Of a stretch of DNA of 64,000 bases, positions 1-13,620 are shown piece after piece; position 1 is the first letter of the stretch, and the number at the start of each line of letters is the position of its first letter. The position numbers were made by a program, and so were the translations under genes. Under the pieces are notes generated by a model. The model saw nothing but the letters and a program-made list of their open reading frames with translations, did no database searches and was not told the DNA's origin. This DNA comes from Acanthaster planci (taxonomy: Eukaryota; Echinodermata; Asteroidea; Valvatida; Acanthasteridae): NCBI RefSeq assembly GCF_001949145.1, contig NW_019091364.1, positions 2,873,739 to 2,937,738 of the forward strand. Direction: 5' to 3'.

Positions 1-1991
1 GTCATTGTGGGTGTTGCCGAAAAGCATAAACAACGGAACACTCATCTGAAATTTGAGCAAGAGCGCCCACTGCCGTTGAGGATACAGTTCGGCGATTAAG
101 ACTTTCATTTGTGGCGCTATAGAAACAAGCTGGACAACCAACTTACTCTTAAAATAATACTATTACATATTGCAAATCCTTGATTCGTGGTAACACTTTA
201 AACTGCTAGGTGAAATAGGATTTCGTCTTATTGGAATTATAAATCGGAACAGTTCGGAGACAAAAACTTCAGAACATGGCTCGGTGTAGCGTCTTGTGTT
301 ACACTGAGCATTGATTGAAAGATAATCGGGATCATAGTTTCGAAATGAATCGTTAAAATATTGCTTCGTTTATTTTTTGGACCTGATTAGCGCTATTTTA
401 AAAGAAATGCCTCAAAATGATTTTCAGACAGATCTCTTAGTTTAGATTTTTGGTTTGATAGACCAACTGCATTTATTTACCTTGATACGAAGATACGATC
501 TGTCTTATTTACAAAAGTGAATAGTCTCCAACTTGGAACGGGAACCAGTTTGTTGGAGTAAAAACCATTCCACTGAATGGCCCTACGTGAATGATATCTT
601 TTATAACCATCTCAATTCAACATTGTAGTATTTTCACGCTGAAATAGTCGAGTGATCGACATTACCTGCTTGAGAAGATGAACGTGGGTCTTCCCGCGTA
701 CCATTAAAAACGATGACAAACCGAATCGACCAAGACGGGAGCTAGACTCCGTAGGCTCCGCGCCGTCTTATCTGGATTCATAATGGCAGTGTGTGACGTG
801 CCGTTGATGGATGGGTTGTCTCGTGCGAGAAATCTCAGGCAGAAGAAAAAAAAAGGAAGACAGCAAAGCGACAGGATGAAGGGGGAGCGATTGATGGAGG
901 CTGGTTAGCAAGCGTCTTTTGTTGATTGGACAAAACATATGGATGTCAGCTTCAGTTTTGAGTGAACGCAGCTAATAGATAGGGGGAAATATAAGAGGTC
1001 AAAACGGCTGTTGCACTATTTACGTGTAGTTGTTTAACTGAAAATGTATTTCCATTAGTCTGCTGAATGGCCAGTACATTGCAGTTAACCTCAAAACCCT
1101 TAGTATCTTGGCATGGACTGTAAGCATCCAGGCTCGCTTCCAGCTTCAGCAGAGCATGGAGCTACACCCTCAGTAAGCCTTTATTTGCGTATGTTCTAGA
1201 ATAGAGGTCAATTGCACCTCCAGATGTGAAATTCAAAAACACACAGAAAATCAAAAACAAATTTGACAAAATAAATAAATTTTCTGTTTTACCCTTAGGA
1301 CTTTTTTCTTAGTAAGTGGATCGTGCCAAAGCTAGATGGTACGAAGGTTCAAAGAACACCGCTTACGCTTCGAGCTTTTTTTCTTAATTTTTCGCAATTT
1401 TATTTTTATATTTTTCTAAATATTGAGTTTACCTTGTGCCGCAGATCGCATGCCAGGTGCATTTTTAATACAAAATCATACGCGCTGGCGGCCAGCAACA
1501 AAAAGCAAGCCCGTTTTCGGAGATGTATACATTCTGCTGAGGCCTTTTGCCCTTGTTGGGAGCACTTTGCCCGAGCCAAACTATTTTTGGAAAAATTACG
1601 ACTCCGCAGATTTTTAATGTGTTGCCGGCAGTTGAACCAGGTACAGTAACCCAGTTTTTCTGTCTCAAGGGCCAGGCTTGGGGCGTAGCCTTCCCGCCCC
1701 GTCTTGGTAAAAGCCTTTCTCTTGACGTCTGCGGTTTAGCCTCTACGCGCTGAGGCGCTCACCATAGGCCTGCTTTTGGGCAGAGATCTTGAAGCCCAGC
1801 TGGGCTGCAGGGTACTGTTCCCTTGAAGACCGGCCGTTCAGTCAGCAGCTGTTACCGTGTTGAGCAAAGAAACCGCATGTGCTTGCTCACAGTGCGCGGC
1901 CAGGACTCGCTTAAGCTTCCCCCTTGCTACCATAGCTGCGTCACCGCATAAAGCACATTGCTTCTGAGAGTTGTGTGCAGTTCACCGTGCT
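1..1991. other. no recognisable gene
   Basis: AT-rich sequence with short stop-broken frames; the small overlapping frames at 1323-1753 on both strands lack domain features and splice-supported continuation. No repeat family recognised. Confidence 0.6.
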
Positions 1992-2198
1992 TATGAGCCC
2001 CGAGCTGGACCAAGAGAGGGCATAATGTTATTTCCCCAGCAACAGAGGCTCCTTTGGTCGGAACTGCACTTCGCTGGTTCACAAATGGCAATGCATTGCA
2101 CGCGTTACGGGCACGTCACTACCAGTAAAAGGAAAACCTTCCGGCCAACCTGGCTCTTTTCAACCGATGAAGGGGTGCTTCTGCTCAAGGCGGACTGC
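1992..2198 (+). repeat. family M repeat, copy 1 (~195 bp MITE-like)
   Basis: First of nine copies of one interspersed family. The + form starts TATGAGCCC(T/C)GAGCTGGACC, has GGAGGCTCCTTTGGTCGGAAC in the middle region (here CAGAGGCTCCTTTGG) and ends GCTTCTGCTCAAGGCGGA. The reverse complement of the end (TATCCGCCTTGAGCAGAAGC) matches the start at about 14 of 20 positions, giving short imperfect terminal inverted repeats, with TA at most ends. This points to a non-autonomous DNA transposon, although a SINE is not excluded. There is no coding capacity. Confidence 0.8.
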
Positions 2199-5100
2199 TA
2201 AGAAATCCTCTTAAAAATAAAAGAGGGTATCAGCTGTTGAAAATGTCGTGCTCATGGGCAGTACCATACTGCGCGGAGAACACTCCCATATTCTATGATT
2301 CTTTGGCACCACTAGTTCTACACAAGCATTACCCCCAACATAATTGCGCTGGCTTTCTTACAAATTCTTAAAGGTTCCTGAATGACTGTAATAAAAAAAC
2401 CCAGAATGATCAAACTGTCGGCTGAAAATAGCACGTCGTATTGATTTCCAAGATAAACCTAAGGACATTTTACGGTAGGCCTATGGTGTGTTATTAAAAT
2501 CTGTATTACACGTGGTGCGCCTCGATTCCTGCCTTGATAAAAACCAGCCGAAGATGTAATTAATATGTTCTTATTCTTATAAGGATTAAACGCATCCGGT
2601 TTAAACCGGTGAGCACAGTAGCCCTCCGTCAATTATTCCTTGTGATAATATCCTCAGGAGCTGGATTTAATTTAAATCTCAGTTTTATCGTTTTGAATAG
2701 TAAATTGTGAAAAGTATGTAGGAAATGGCATTTATGTTCACAAGTTCCACTGAAAAACAAAGATATGTTGTATGCTGAAAAGTTATCAACATCATCGCAG
2801 CCCTCGTTTACAATGAGAAATAAAAATGCCACCTAAAGCCGAGCGGTCGCTTCAACCCGCGCCGTAAAATGTGATGAGGTTGGAGCGTCGGTATGGTTAC
2901 AACCAGCAAGGGCAGAAGTTATAACCCCCCCCATTATAACGTATAAACAAAGGCAGACGGCGTACACCTAAACGGAGCTCGCGTAAGCAAGTTGCTCGAG
3001 GCCGTGTGACGGGTGTTAATATCCCCGTCCTGCACTTTTCAGCGCGGGTTAGGAACGCGCCAATTTACGCGGTGTTGATTGGTAGAACGCCGACCATGTG
3101 GAACGAATCCGCTTTCTACCGTAGATAACATTTTCCGGATGGGACCAACGTATTCGACGCTGTCAATGGCTGAAGGCCGGTGTCATCTCGTTGCAAAATA
3201 CTTCCAAGTGTACGTTATGACGTTTCTTCTTTATGTGCTTGTATGTTAGTAGAGATTGTTCCAGACATGTTATTATGTGATCGCTCAGGATGGAGAAATA
3301 CTCATGGTCTAGTAATACAATTGGACTAGCAACCGGGCATATGCAAGGGGTAAGCTGTTACAGTACATTTAAACGCACAAGATCGGCAGGAAATGGCAAA
3401 CCCCAAAATAAGCAGCCATCAAAAGTAGTCGCACACACTTGGTAAACTCGAAGAAGATAAATCGACAACAGCCTATTCTCAGAGGTCTTGATCAACAAGC
3501 AGTTACGTGACCATTAACGAGAACGGACAATCGAACAACGAAGCATACACGCACACGCAGTCCAAAAATACAAACAGCCTCAACTCAACATTCCCAGATA
3601 TAAAAACCGGCAGTTGACTGTCAGGGAAAGCTGTGAGCAGACTCGGTCAATAGAGAGAAATGATGGTTTTCGTCAAACAATCACTCACAAAATTAACGAC
3701 AAGTCACCCTAGTCATAGGTTACTATCGCAATTTAATCCTACTTTGCGCTCTAAGTTATCGATGGTATTACAAATTGTCCCCAACTGTCGGCTGGTGTTG
3801 TAAAAATCTGAAGTAGTTTCACTGGCAAGTCACGGGTCTGTGGGCTTCCTGACTTTATGAAATCCAACGCGCCATTCACAACGATAAATGCTTACAGGAT
3901 TTAATTGAATGTCCGCGGGTAGCGCTTTTTTGCCTTAACCATTGAATCGTACAAGGTTGTTCCGATCACATGAACTCGCGATATGACGGAAGGTTCATAA
4001 AATTGTTAAACAGCACTTTCGGCAAGTTCAGTTGAACCTTGCCAACTAATAGTTTTTGTCGGAGCACCTCAAGAAGAGCAATAAATCTACGCCCTTAAAG
4101 AAGAGAGATTCCAATCAAGAGATTCGTTCCTGAACTTTTTTTCAAAGAGAGTGGAAGGAAATGAGTTCCAGATTATTGTTATGTTTTCTGTCTCCAAACT
4201 ATAGCCTCCATCGGGCCTGCATTATTGGCATAATCAACATTGCATCGTTACGGTAGAAAAAAAGAGCGGTAAAAATAGCCGTGCCGTTGATTAAACGGCA
4301 AATGATTGCATTGCCAACGTTATTACCGCAACAAGAAATTCACAAAAGCAGGAGAAAAACTTAAAAAAAAACCCTCATAATTAACAGCCAAGAGTATGTC
4401 AGATTAAACAGTACCAAACAACACAGCAAACGGGAAACCCAGTCTAGGGAAAAACACCGACAAGTAGCTAGGCACCGGAAATTCTTGAACACCGTGAACG
4501 ATATCACTGCGAAACCCATACCAAACCTTGGTAGTTGTCTAAAGTGGCCGTGTCTTATGCATCATCCCGATTTGTCAGAAAACTAGAGGGTCGATCTGCG
4601 AATGCTGAGATCCGCTATGCTCCTGTCGCGGGGGTCGGGGGAAAACATGGATAGAGATATCAAAACGCGGAACGAAAGCAAATTACACATCAAAGGTCCT
4701 TGCTCCCGTGTGCTGTTTTTTACCGGTGCGGCCAAACTTCCCCTCAAGCACCGGTCTCCAGCAGCTCTAAATTATGTATGGCCTTCATCAGAGGGAGAAA
4801 AAGACCACTCTTCTTTCCAATTTCTATAAAACTGCCAAAATCACCGCAGGTGTTTCTTTTAAAGGTAGTCTGCCCTTCATCTTCCCTTGCCTCGTTTTCT
4901 AATGAACCTATGCTTTATTTTGTCAGTGCATGCATGGGTTGAATCGATTTTTAAAGGATCTCTAAGACTGTTGTAATCAAATTCTTAGATGACGGTGAGG
5001 CACCAGACCCGGTGTGTGATTGTCGGTGGGTAGATGCAAGGGGGGGGGTCTCGCAGCGGCTGTCTTGTCTCCTTCATCGATTAATCACCTGATTTTGAAA

Positions 5101-5489
5101 AAGAATTGGTTTGGTTTCCTTAAAGTGAGCCCGTACATAGACCCTTTCACGTCCATTTTTGCAGCAACGTGGATTCCAAAAAACTCATTTGTAGCGGTAA
5201 CCTTTTTCGTGGTAACCCGATAGGGAGAGGCAACATAAGTAACGATTGAGCTCTGACTGATAGATTTATCGCTGCCGTGAATCGTGATTTGTTTAGTTCA
5301 TTTACTACACCCGGGGTACGCTGAAATAGATCCAAACTAATTTCCTTTGGGTCCTGCATGCTTATCGTCTTACTTAAGAAGACGTATTGCGGCACGATTG
5401 AATGAAGTAGACTTTCCCAGATGGACTCGCACATTGTACTGAGAATAAGATGCTTTTTCAACGCTCTAATCGTTTCGTTTGTTATCCTT
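2199..5489. other. no recognisable gene
   Basis: Short stop-broken frames only. The 104-codon minus frame at 5147-5461 shows no family motif. Confidence 0.6.
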
Positions 5490-5605
5490 TAATATGTTGA
5501 AAAAGATAAAGATATTGACTCCAGCGGGAAGTAAACGTGCGACCACCGGAAACCTCACCAGTGCACCTTACCGGCGCTTCACCCTCTGCGCTACTCGGCC
5601 CTATG
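5490..5605 (-). repeat. tRNA-derived SINE-like element, copy a
   Basis: The minus strand reads GGCCGAGTAGCGCAGAGGGT, a pol III A-box-like tRNA head, then GAGGTTTCCGGTGGTCGCAC and a tail with ATATCTTTATCTTTT. It is homologous to the next element 161 bp upstream on that strand. The B box is decayed. No cloverleaf can be closed, so it is not a functional tRNA gene. Confidence 0.5.
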
Positions 5606-5659
5606 TTGGTAGTAATCCCCACGCGTCACTATTTGTTCAGGGGGATCTAATCACGTAAT

Positions 5660-5770
5660 CGTTTAATTTTTGTAAAGATGAATAAAGAAATTTACTCGAG
5701 TGGAATAGGAACCCGAAACCTCCGGAGAACAGCATCCGGCTTTACCCACTGTGCTATACTCAGCCTTGTG
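5660..5770 (-). repeat. tRNA-derived SINE-like element, copy b
   Basis: The minus strand reads GGCTGAGTATAGCACAGTGG (A box) and, about 30 nt on, TTTCGGGTTCCTATTCC (B box, GGTTCnAnTCC-like with an extra base), then ACTCGAGTAAATTTCTTTAT. The tail shares the TTTCTTTAT-type segment with copy a, so both are copies of one element lying head to tail. Confidence 0.55.
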
Positions 5771-5943
5771 GTTCTTTCGATTTTTCAATATCTTTGTTCA
5801 GTGGGCTCTGATAAGATTAAGCCATAAAACCCAAAACACCAAATAGCCAGGGCTCTTGCCCGAAATATACATGATATAGAAAGTGGTGAACAGTGATCAC
5901 TCTAGAGGATATGGCTTTCTAAAGACAACTCATTATAAAAGCA

Positions 5944-6139
5944 TATCCGCCTTGAGCAGAAGCACCCTTTCCGCAGTTGGAAAAAGCCAACTTGGCGGGA
6001 GCGTTCATTTTGTTGGTAGCGATGCAATTAAGCTCGTGCATTTCATATTAGTTCGTGAACCAACAAAGTGCAGTTCCCACCAAAGGGGCCCCGTTGCTAA
6101 GAAAATTGTTCCCTCAAGTGGTCCAGCTTAGGGCTCATA
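5944..6139 (-). repeat. family M repeat, copy 2
   Basis: Reverse orientation: begins TATCCGCCTTGAGCAGAAGC and ends GGTCCAGCTTAGGGCTCATA, with the CCAAAGGGGCCCC equivalent of the central box at about 6078. It lies 280 bp from copy 3 in opposite orientation. Confidence 0.85.
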
Positions 6140-6418
6140 GGGAGAGGTTTTTTGGTGGAAAAATATGCACTTTATCCTTCTGTAACAGAATGGTTCACAA
6201 GAGTGATACGAGAACGTTCAAACCCATGATTTCAAAGTTAGGATGATATTCTTTGAGTGGCAATACGGCATGAGCAGAATGTTTCAAGATTCAGTAGGTA
6301 TGAATGAGGTTGAATGGCGACCTCATGTCTTTTGTGTCTACGTTAAGGTCGAGGGAGTGCTTCGAAAAACATCTTCAGACTTTTGTGAAATTCCTTAAGA
6401 GGATTCACTGCCAAAGGA

Positions 6419-6619
6419 CTGGGCCTCTAACTGGACCAAGGGGGGTTGCTATATTCCTCGCAACGGAAGCTCCTTTGGTCGGAACTGAACTTAGCTGGTT
6501 CATGAACAACTCGGATGTGCACATGGACGGTCATGGTTGCATTACTACCAACAGAATGAGCTTTCCCACAAACGTGGCTCTTTTCAACCGATGAAGGGGC
6601 GCTTCTGCTCAAGGCGGAT
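6419..6619 (+). repeat. family M repeat, copy 3
   Basis: Starts TGGGCCTCTAACTGGACCAA, contains GGAAGCTCCTTTGGTCGGAA and ends GCTTCTGCTCAAGGCGGA. The small open frames here on both strands are translations of the repeat, not genes. Confidence 0.85.
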
Positions 6620-9600
6620 TGCAGCTAGCACATAGGCCCTACAACTGTATAACCGGTCCTGCCGATAGACTTGCCAATCCAGGGAGTTGAGTTCTGAATC
6701 ACGAATCCGACTCAAGCACAAGTTTACGGACATCCCTGTGTTGTTTGGAGTGTAATGGCGAGGCAGTTGGCTGCTTTGAAAAACACATTTACCCTGTACA
6801 ACTTGGTGATGAACTTGCTCGGTGTGAAGAGGCCGAGTTGTGTCCTCCTATAGTTGATTTCGATTGACCAAATCCTGGTGGGCAAAGTCCTAATTAATCG
6901 CTTTCGCGCCATTTCTCATCCTCGTTCCCGGATGCTCCGCCACCCGCGAGATCGGGAATAATGAGGGTATTGACAATTTCAACGGTGTATCCCGCGGCTA
7001 CCGAAACGCCGCTTCCCGTGGGTAATTTCATTTGTGCAGGGGGAAAAAGCGCGTTTGAAGAGCTAAGCAAATAATTACGGCAACCTGCGCATTGAGGAGA
7101 AACTGGAATGTTGATTCGATGAAATTACAGCGAACCTCCTGGCGGCTGGGCCTTGACGACATTCCCGCTGTGGGGGTGTTTCAGTGCAATCTGGTTAAGC
7201 GTATAGATTTCGATCCCGTTTTCGTTCTCTTTGTCCGCAACTAGCCTTTCTGGGGATATGCAGTGTGATTTATTTTTTCCCAACTGGCAACAGAGAGCGC
7301 CCGTGATTAGAAAACATTCGGCATCATCAGTTCTTCCGCCCGTTTTTGCCGCAAAAGTGAATTGACCAATTTTTCAGCCCGGAATTGGGATGAACTCGTG
7401 TGCAGGTGGAGCCGTGAACCACCAGCTCTCCTCGAGGATAGCAGATAAGCACGCCTTTTGGGAGATGTCAGAATCGGTAAAAATCAGTGGTCCGGGTGTC
7501 AGATGGAAACCGTTATTTTTTACCAGTTCTGAACGAATCTTAGCTGGGGGACGGTTGCTGAGATTAATATGCAGGATCGGCCTGTCTTTCATTTTCGTGT
7601 CTACAACCTCGATTTAGCCCCAAAACGAAGTTCTCTTTTGTGGGGGGGGGAAGGAAGTCCTCAGTATGCGATGCGTGACTGGATAATAACGTTTCTCACG
7701 GATAAACTGATTCTAATTTTCGGTTCTAAAACCAGTTGAGTTATACCGCGGCAATAAGGATCCTAGCTCAAAGATTACTGCAGATCAGTGGAAGGCTGGA
7801 CTTGGCCTTAAACGCTGTAAAGTGTTCGCCGCGAGTCTTCCATAATTATCAAAGATCTCTCCCTGGGTGAAAAAATCCTTTTGATATAGGTGGAAAAGGA
7901 AAATTTATAGCTCCAAATCTTTTAACTGGCGATGCAAGCGGACAAGCGGCCTTGTTGCACGTCAGGGCACACGCATGCTTGAGTTATCAGACAGGCGAAT
8001 CAGTTCCGCCGTCACATCAATCCAGCCGGGAAAAATTAATGTCCAGGGCCACAATTGGTCTTAAATGTTTTATCGGCCGGCTGCCTCGTGAGGTTATCGA
8101 CTGCGCTCGCCAAGAGTTGTAGTTTAACTTTTCTTGTGTAATACCCATCAAGATTTCTTTTGTTATAATATGGTTCACATCGGACCCAGAAAAGAAAGTT
8201 AACCCTCTCAGGGGTAAATGTTACAATTATGGCTCCGGTATTGAATGTCAGCGGGGCTGTTTTTATGCATGTCTCACGTGTTTGTGTTTTCTTGGGCCAG
8301 ACGCTTTGCTTCAATCGCATCACTCTTCCCAATAAACCAACGTTTGTGCTTTATTTGTTTAAAAGATAAAAGCCAGACCGTGGTAGCGAAATAATGGCCC
8401 TTCTGCTTTTACGTGTTCTCGCGTGTAGATCAGACGTTTTCAAGGTGCTCATCATGCGCAGTCCATTAACTTGTATTGCAGCAAAGAGCATAAAATGGTC
8501 TTCGGTTAGCGCAGTGTTCCGGAAGATTTCGCTAAAATGTAGCTTGTGTTCCATCTCAAATTAAAAGAGGCATGCCTACGTTTGCCGAACCTGTAGTCTT
8601 ATTGATGTGCAAATGTGTCAGCGCGTATCAAAATGCATGAAACCCACCAAGGGTTGTTGCCTCCGACGTCCGACCCCCTCTTCCCATCTTCCAACAGCTC
8701 TGCCGGATGCGAAAAGCCTCGCTCTCGCCGACTAGTCACTTCCGCTAATCGGTGAAGATTGTAAGGTGCAGGCCCACTCTGCTCTTGAAGTGACAGCCTG
8801 ACCGAGTGCTGGACACGGAAGCGGCCATCCTCGCCTCTGTTAACCCATCAAGCCATCGATGCAACAGAGCGGGAAGCACGCAGCAAGGATAATAGCCATA
8901 GTGCTCGCTGGAGCGAGTTGGAAGATTGCACAGGAATTTATATTGTATAATAACTGACATTCCAAGGATTCTGAAATTTCGGCTTCTCTGTCACTGAAGT
9001 ATAATCAGAAGTGTTTACAGCACTAAGATTACTTTTTTTTGAGATTTTAGTTTCATGTGTTTCCAGGAGGAAGAGTGTTTTATTGATTGCCTTAATTTAA
9101 CGCTACGTGCTACAACACGCAGGTTAGAATAACATTAAAGAAAAAAAACTAGGGATAACGATCAGCTAGGACATTCCTATCCAAAGAAGACAAATTTGCG
9201 AAAGGATAAGAATTTCACTCTGAAAAAATGCTAACCATTTGTTTCCAGTCCAAGTCCACAACGACACTGGCTGTTACAGCGACAGCAGTCCATCCGATAC
9301 ACTCAGGGCCATATTTTTGTGAATGGGACCATTCCATAACTCAGGAAAGGAAATGTTCGAATGTTAAAAGAAAACAAATCCCAGGATGAATCTACGCCAC
9401 TCTGTACAAAATAGACATTGCCAACTTGTCTGGTTACTGTTCCCACTTGCACTTCATGCAGCTCCATGAATGACGTGCACAAGCCGCTAAGTTTGACAGT
9501 ATACTTCGCGCCAGAATAACCACTCTGGACAAATCGGTTTTAGGAGTTTCTAGATATTAACACCAGACTAAATACTTTGTTTTTACATAGATTGTAATAG

Positions 9601-9798
9601 CGCCAGCTTTTGGTTTGAAACCTTTGTTAGCAGCTTCAACTTGAATAGTCTCTATTTTGGTAAGACTGGTGCTGCTATCCACCCTGCGTTAAGGTATTTG
9701 CACTTGGCCCGGACGCAAATATGGAGCCGAAGTTGTGACTTCAAGTCAAATAATTTACGGATGCCGCCAAGGTTTAACATATTTTCAACTTGAGTGGA
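6620..9798. other. no recognisable gene
   Basis: Only short frames without domains; no repeat family from elsewhere in the window was seen. Confidence 0.6.
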
Positions 9799-9851
9799 CT
9801 TCGTTGGAAAATCTTTCGCGACGTCGAATTCGTTTTGCTTTCTCGTTCGCC
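9799..9851 (-). repeat. diverged fragment of the 20.9-kb hairpin element
   Basis: The minus strand reads GGCGAACGAGAAAGCAAAAC then GAATTCGACGTCGCGAAAGA, a close match to one arm of the element at 20896-21106 (GCCGAAGGTGAAAGCGAAGC then GAATTTGACGCCACGAAAGA). Only one arm is recognisable. Confidence 0.55.
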
Positions 9852-9984
9852 TGGAGAATGAAAAAAAAAGACCTTGGGCATCCTGACTTTATGCAACGCA
9901 TTCCTTTGACGCGTCTCAGTGCAACATTGTGGGAACATGGACGTTCTGATTAAAAAAAAAGGAAAGAAATCCGGGGTCCTAACT

Positions 9985-10265
9985 ATGCGCTCTCCGTGTA
10001 GTCGTGAAGGGTTGGAACACATGGGACAATGCATTGCCGCGGCCTCCGTGTCATCAGGCCGTCGGGGTAGATGAGGGCGCACACACTCCTCCGTCCCGAG
10101 GCTTGCAGCTGGAGCGACCGCTGTAAAACTTCTCGGCAGTCCGCGTCTCGCTCGGTGGGGAGTTCAGTCAACCCCCGCACCCGTCCCTAGCCTCCCACTC
10201 TCCGGACAGAACGAAGAGGAAGACGCCCGCCCCTGGCGTTCGCGGCAGTTTCAATTGCATCACGT
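9985..10265. promoter_or_regulatory. CpG-dense patch
   Basis: Locally GC- and CpG-rich (TCTCGGCAGTCCGCGTCTCG, GACGCCCGCCCCTGGCGTTC) within AT-rich surroundings. It could be an unmethylated promoter-like region or an old exon. No exon with a recognisable product, TATA box or initiator was identified. Confidence 0.2.
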
Positions 10266-13059
10266 TGGACTGGCGAAGTTCTGAAACTCATTTCCACTGG
10301 GGTCTGAATGCAGCCCTGATTCTTAGATAAAAGCATCCAGTTTGCGGCGGTTGCCCATTCCCATTGCAAGACACGAGCTTCCCTGCCGTAATTTAAGCTA
10401 GCTATTTTGAGTGAACGCCCGCGGCGCTACAACATGTAGAGGCGAAGCCCAATCCAGCAAGCGTGCGTCTCGCGACGAATTCTTATTCCATTTCAAGACC
10501 CATCGTTTTCTCTTCCTCCTACGTTAGGCATTAAATCGAAATATTTGGAAGTGTGTGATTTTGTAGCGGGACAATAATGTAGCCGTTGATTGTTCTCCAC
10601 CGTTAAAAAGTAATGGAGTTTGTTCTGCTTGTTTAGACTGCAGTGCGTTCACTCCATTCGTAACCGACACCGCGAAATAACGCTCAAGTTCAGTATGATA
10701 TTACTGTTAAACCGCTGACAAATGGACAAATTTTGGGTTCACAAAATAACACCCTATTGTGCGGGCGCAGATCGGACATTGACGCGAGCGATTTTGGTTT
10801 CTACAAGGCCACAAAAGTGTGATTTAGATGAAACTTTTTACGAAAATGTTTGACAGAAATGTAATTAAATCGCGTTTTCTTGGAATTACAGAGAAATAAA
10901 AAAAACCCCGTAAATTGGTGATATTAATATGGATGCTACTCTGTGGAAATGAACATTGTTCGATTCGGTGAAATAAACGTGCGTCGCTAGCACTCAAGTC
11001 CGCTTAGGTGTCACTTCGTGGTGTCGCTGAAGCACGGGAATGAGAACAATTTGATTTATTATTCTGACGATGCTTCACGCTGGATAAAGTACAGTTTGAT
11101 TTTGCGCCGAGAATGGACGCCCCGGATTGAGTGTTCACGAAAAGAACAGTCTCATCCATGAAAACGTTCATAATCCCCACCTCAGTCTCATCAACATTGC
11201 ACCCTTGCTAGTCACATTATTTAGAGCCAGTTCGTAACAATTCAACCTCACCTCCTCCTTTACATCAGTGCGACGTAGAATTCGCAACTTAGTCTCGGAT
11301 GTGAATTTCAAAAGTTGTTCAGAAAGTGGGTTATTGCAGTGCCATTTCCAACGCCGTTGGCTGTTGGAGTTCACATCACGCTTTCGACTAAGTTTACTCG
11401 TGGCGCGACGTACTTCTGTTTAACGCTGTAGGCACAAATTTCCCACCTCTCGCGCGAATACTGACACCATCCTCGGGCAGACGATCTGTGTGCCACAAGT
11501 GATCCGATAAAATGCTATCCACATATAGGCTTACCCATATTCCCTTCCATTGTGTGCGTGTTTGTATAGTCTTACACAGCCATGGATATACTTGCATCGA
11601 AGCCCCTGAGGTGTCAGTAAATAGCATGCAGATTTCAAATAGAAGTGTCAGTTATTTCAGTAAATGATGCTTTAGAGCAAGATTTATCTCACATTCCCTT
11701 GAGCGTCCTGTTCCTGTACCTTGCACTGACTGATGTCAGCCAGCCGGCCAAGGATTCAGGGGGGGGTGTGTCAGCTGCAAAGCCTGTCTTGACGGATGGC
11801 ATTAATAGGCTTGCCCGTCAGTGCAAAATATTATCTCCCTGCGGATTAGGATGACATCCGTCCCTTCAAATGAGTTTTCTGTCTGCCTGCCTGTGCGAAC
11901 GATCAGAAAGGGCTGTCAAGCATACGCAAAATACCCACACTAACATGAATGATGACAAGATGCCAGTTTCTAGCTTTTCACCTCTTTGAAGAGGCTCAGA
12001 AACTTTGTGGGGTTGCAAGTTGGCAGACTCCCGAGCCTTGTAGGCTACAGTGTTTATTCCCAAACAGTTTATACGCGGTTACAAATATTGAAGTTATACA
12101 AAGTGTTCTGCAAGTTTGGTGATTAAAAATGAACTGTGCGTTACCTTTGGTTATTGAAAGTAAATTTACTTTTGCCGCTCCTGAAATAGGGCTTAAATCC
12201 ATAACGGCCAATTAATTTTAACTCTTCTTTACGAGTAATATTTCTTAGCCACAGAAATTTACAATTATTTATTAACTCGTCTTTTGGACAGTGTAGACTA
12301 TTTCAAGTGAACGCTTGATGGCAGAGAGCAGACTGTTAATTATGGTCAACGTGCACGTACCTGCTGTTACCCATAACAGAAAACGAGTGCTAAATGTAAA
12401 AAAAAATTACTGGGGAAAAGTTACCAAACATTTTTTCAAGAGTGCGGGCCGCGAATAAATAGTTGGCTGCACTTTGCTCACAGGGAGTTTGGTGAAAAAC
12501 TCAATCACACTTATCACACAAGTGTGGATTTCGAAGTTCTGAGAGGGTTCAAGATAATCTATTTATTGTCTGTATAAAAACACACAAATTCAACCTCCAC
12601 TGGCAAAATTTATACAAGTTTACAAGTAATACACAGAAAATAAAGAAATACATTAATATAGTCAAAAATAAAGACTTGTCCACATACAATAATACATTAA
12701 GACATTTAATAAAACTTGAGAGGAGCATATTACCGTATAAATAAAAACTACTTTCGCAACCAATAAAACCAGGCTATGAATACAAACAGATAAAAACAGC
12801 TCATGTTGTAATTGCACGAACCCCTATGCGTGGGAAATTAAAATTTTAGATACATGGACCTTCAGGAAATTAAATAGGCCTATACCCCGAGAAGAGAAAC
12901 GGAAATCATCGCCTAGTTCAATACATAAGTACAACTTCAAAAAACAAGAGAAAAAAAAGATGTAAAAAACATTGACAAAATTGCAAAATTGTTGGTAACT
13001 ATAAATTAAAACCACGATAGGGATGTGAACCTTGAACAATGATTTTTGGACAGCCGAAG

Positions 13060-13620
13060 GAAAGGGAAAGTGCTTCACCGTACGTCCAGCTGAACTTTTC
13101 TCCTCTCCCGCAAGTGTCACTCCGGCAGCGCGACCGTTTATCGGCTGTCGGGGTCAGGAGTGCTCTCCCGACAGCCCACTGCATGGATAATCACACCCGT
13201 CACCTCGTAGGGGAAACAGCTTCGAGTGACCGCTTAAAAACCTCGCAATCTCACCCATCAGCGTTTTTCCCGATCACACCCCTCTATGCCAGCGGAATGG
13301 AAACACGAAAGCGATCTGCAACAGACACGAGTTCGAGTGTCGGCATCTTGCGCGCGGCTGGTTCGAGTGGCACGGTGATGGATGAAGCATCCCACAATTC
13401 CAAAGGAGACCCCTCATTACGGAGATCGTCTGCAGCCACCCGCTGCCTTTAATACGGGCGTGATAGCCATCGGGCCCCGCATATTCGCAGATTCAGCGAC
13501 TGATGCGGGACAGTAATACAGCGCCGCGTATCTAACGGCATCTGCACTTCGGAGCGCTGTTTGCACAGCGGATCTCGAATTACGCGAAATGCAAGCCGTA
13601 TTTTGATGCTCTTCGTCTCT
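13060..13620. promoter_or_regulatory. CpG-rich patch with an open frame
   Basis: GC-rich stretch with many CpGs, including a 137-codon open frame at 13039-13452 (+). That frame's product is low-complexity Ser/Arg-rich with no recognised domain, and lack of stops is expected in GC-rich sequence. Possible promoter or 5' exon; undecided. Confidence 0.2.

Noticed and set aside
5703-5766. Functional tRNA gene
   Set aside because: The A and B boxes are tRNA-like but no acceptor stem or anticodon arm can be closed.
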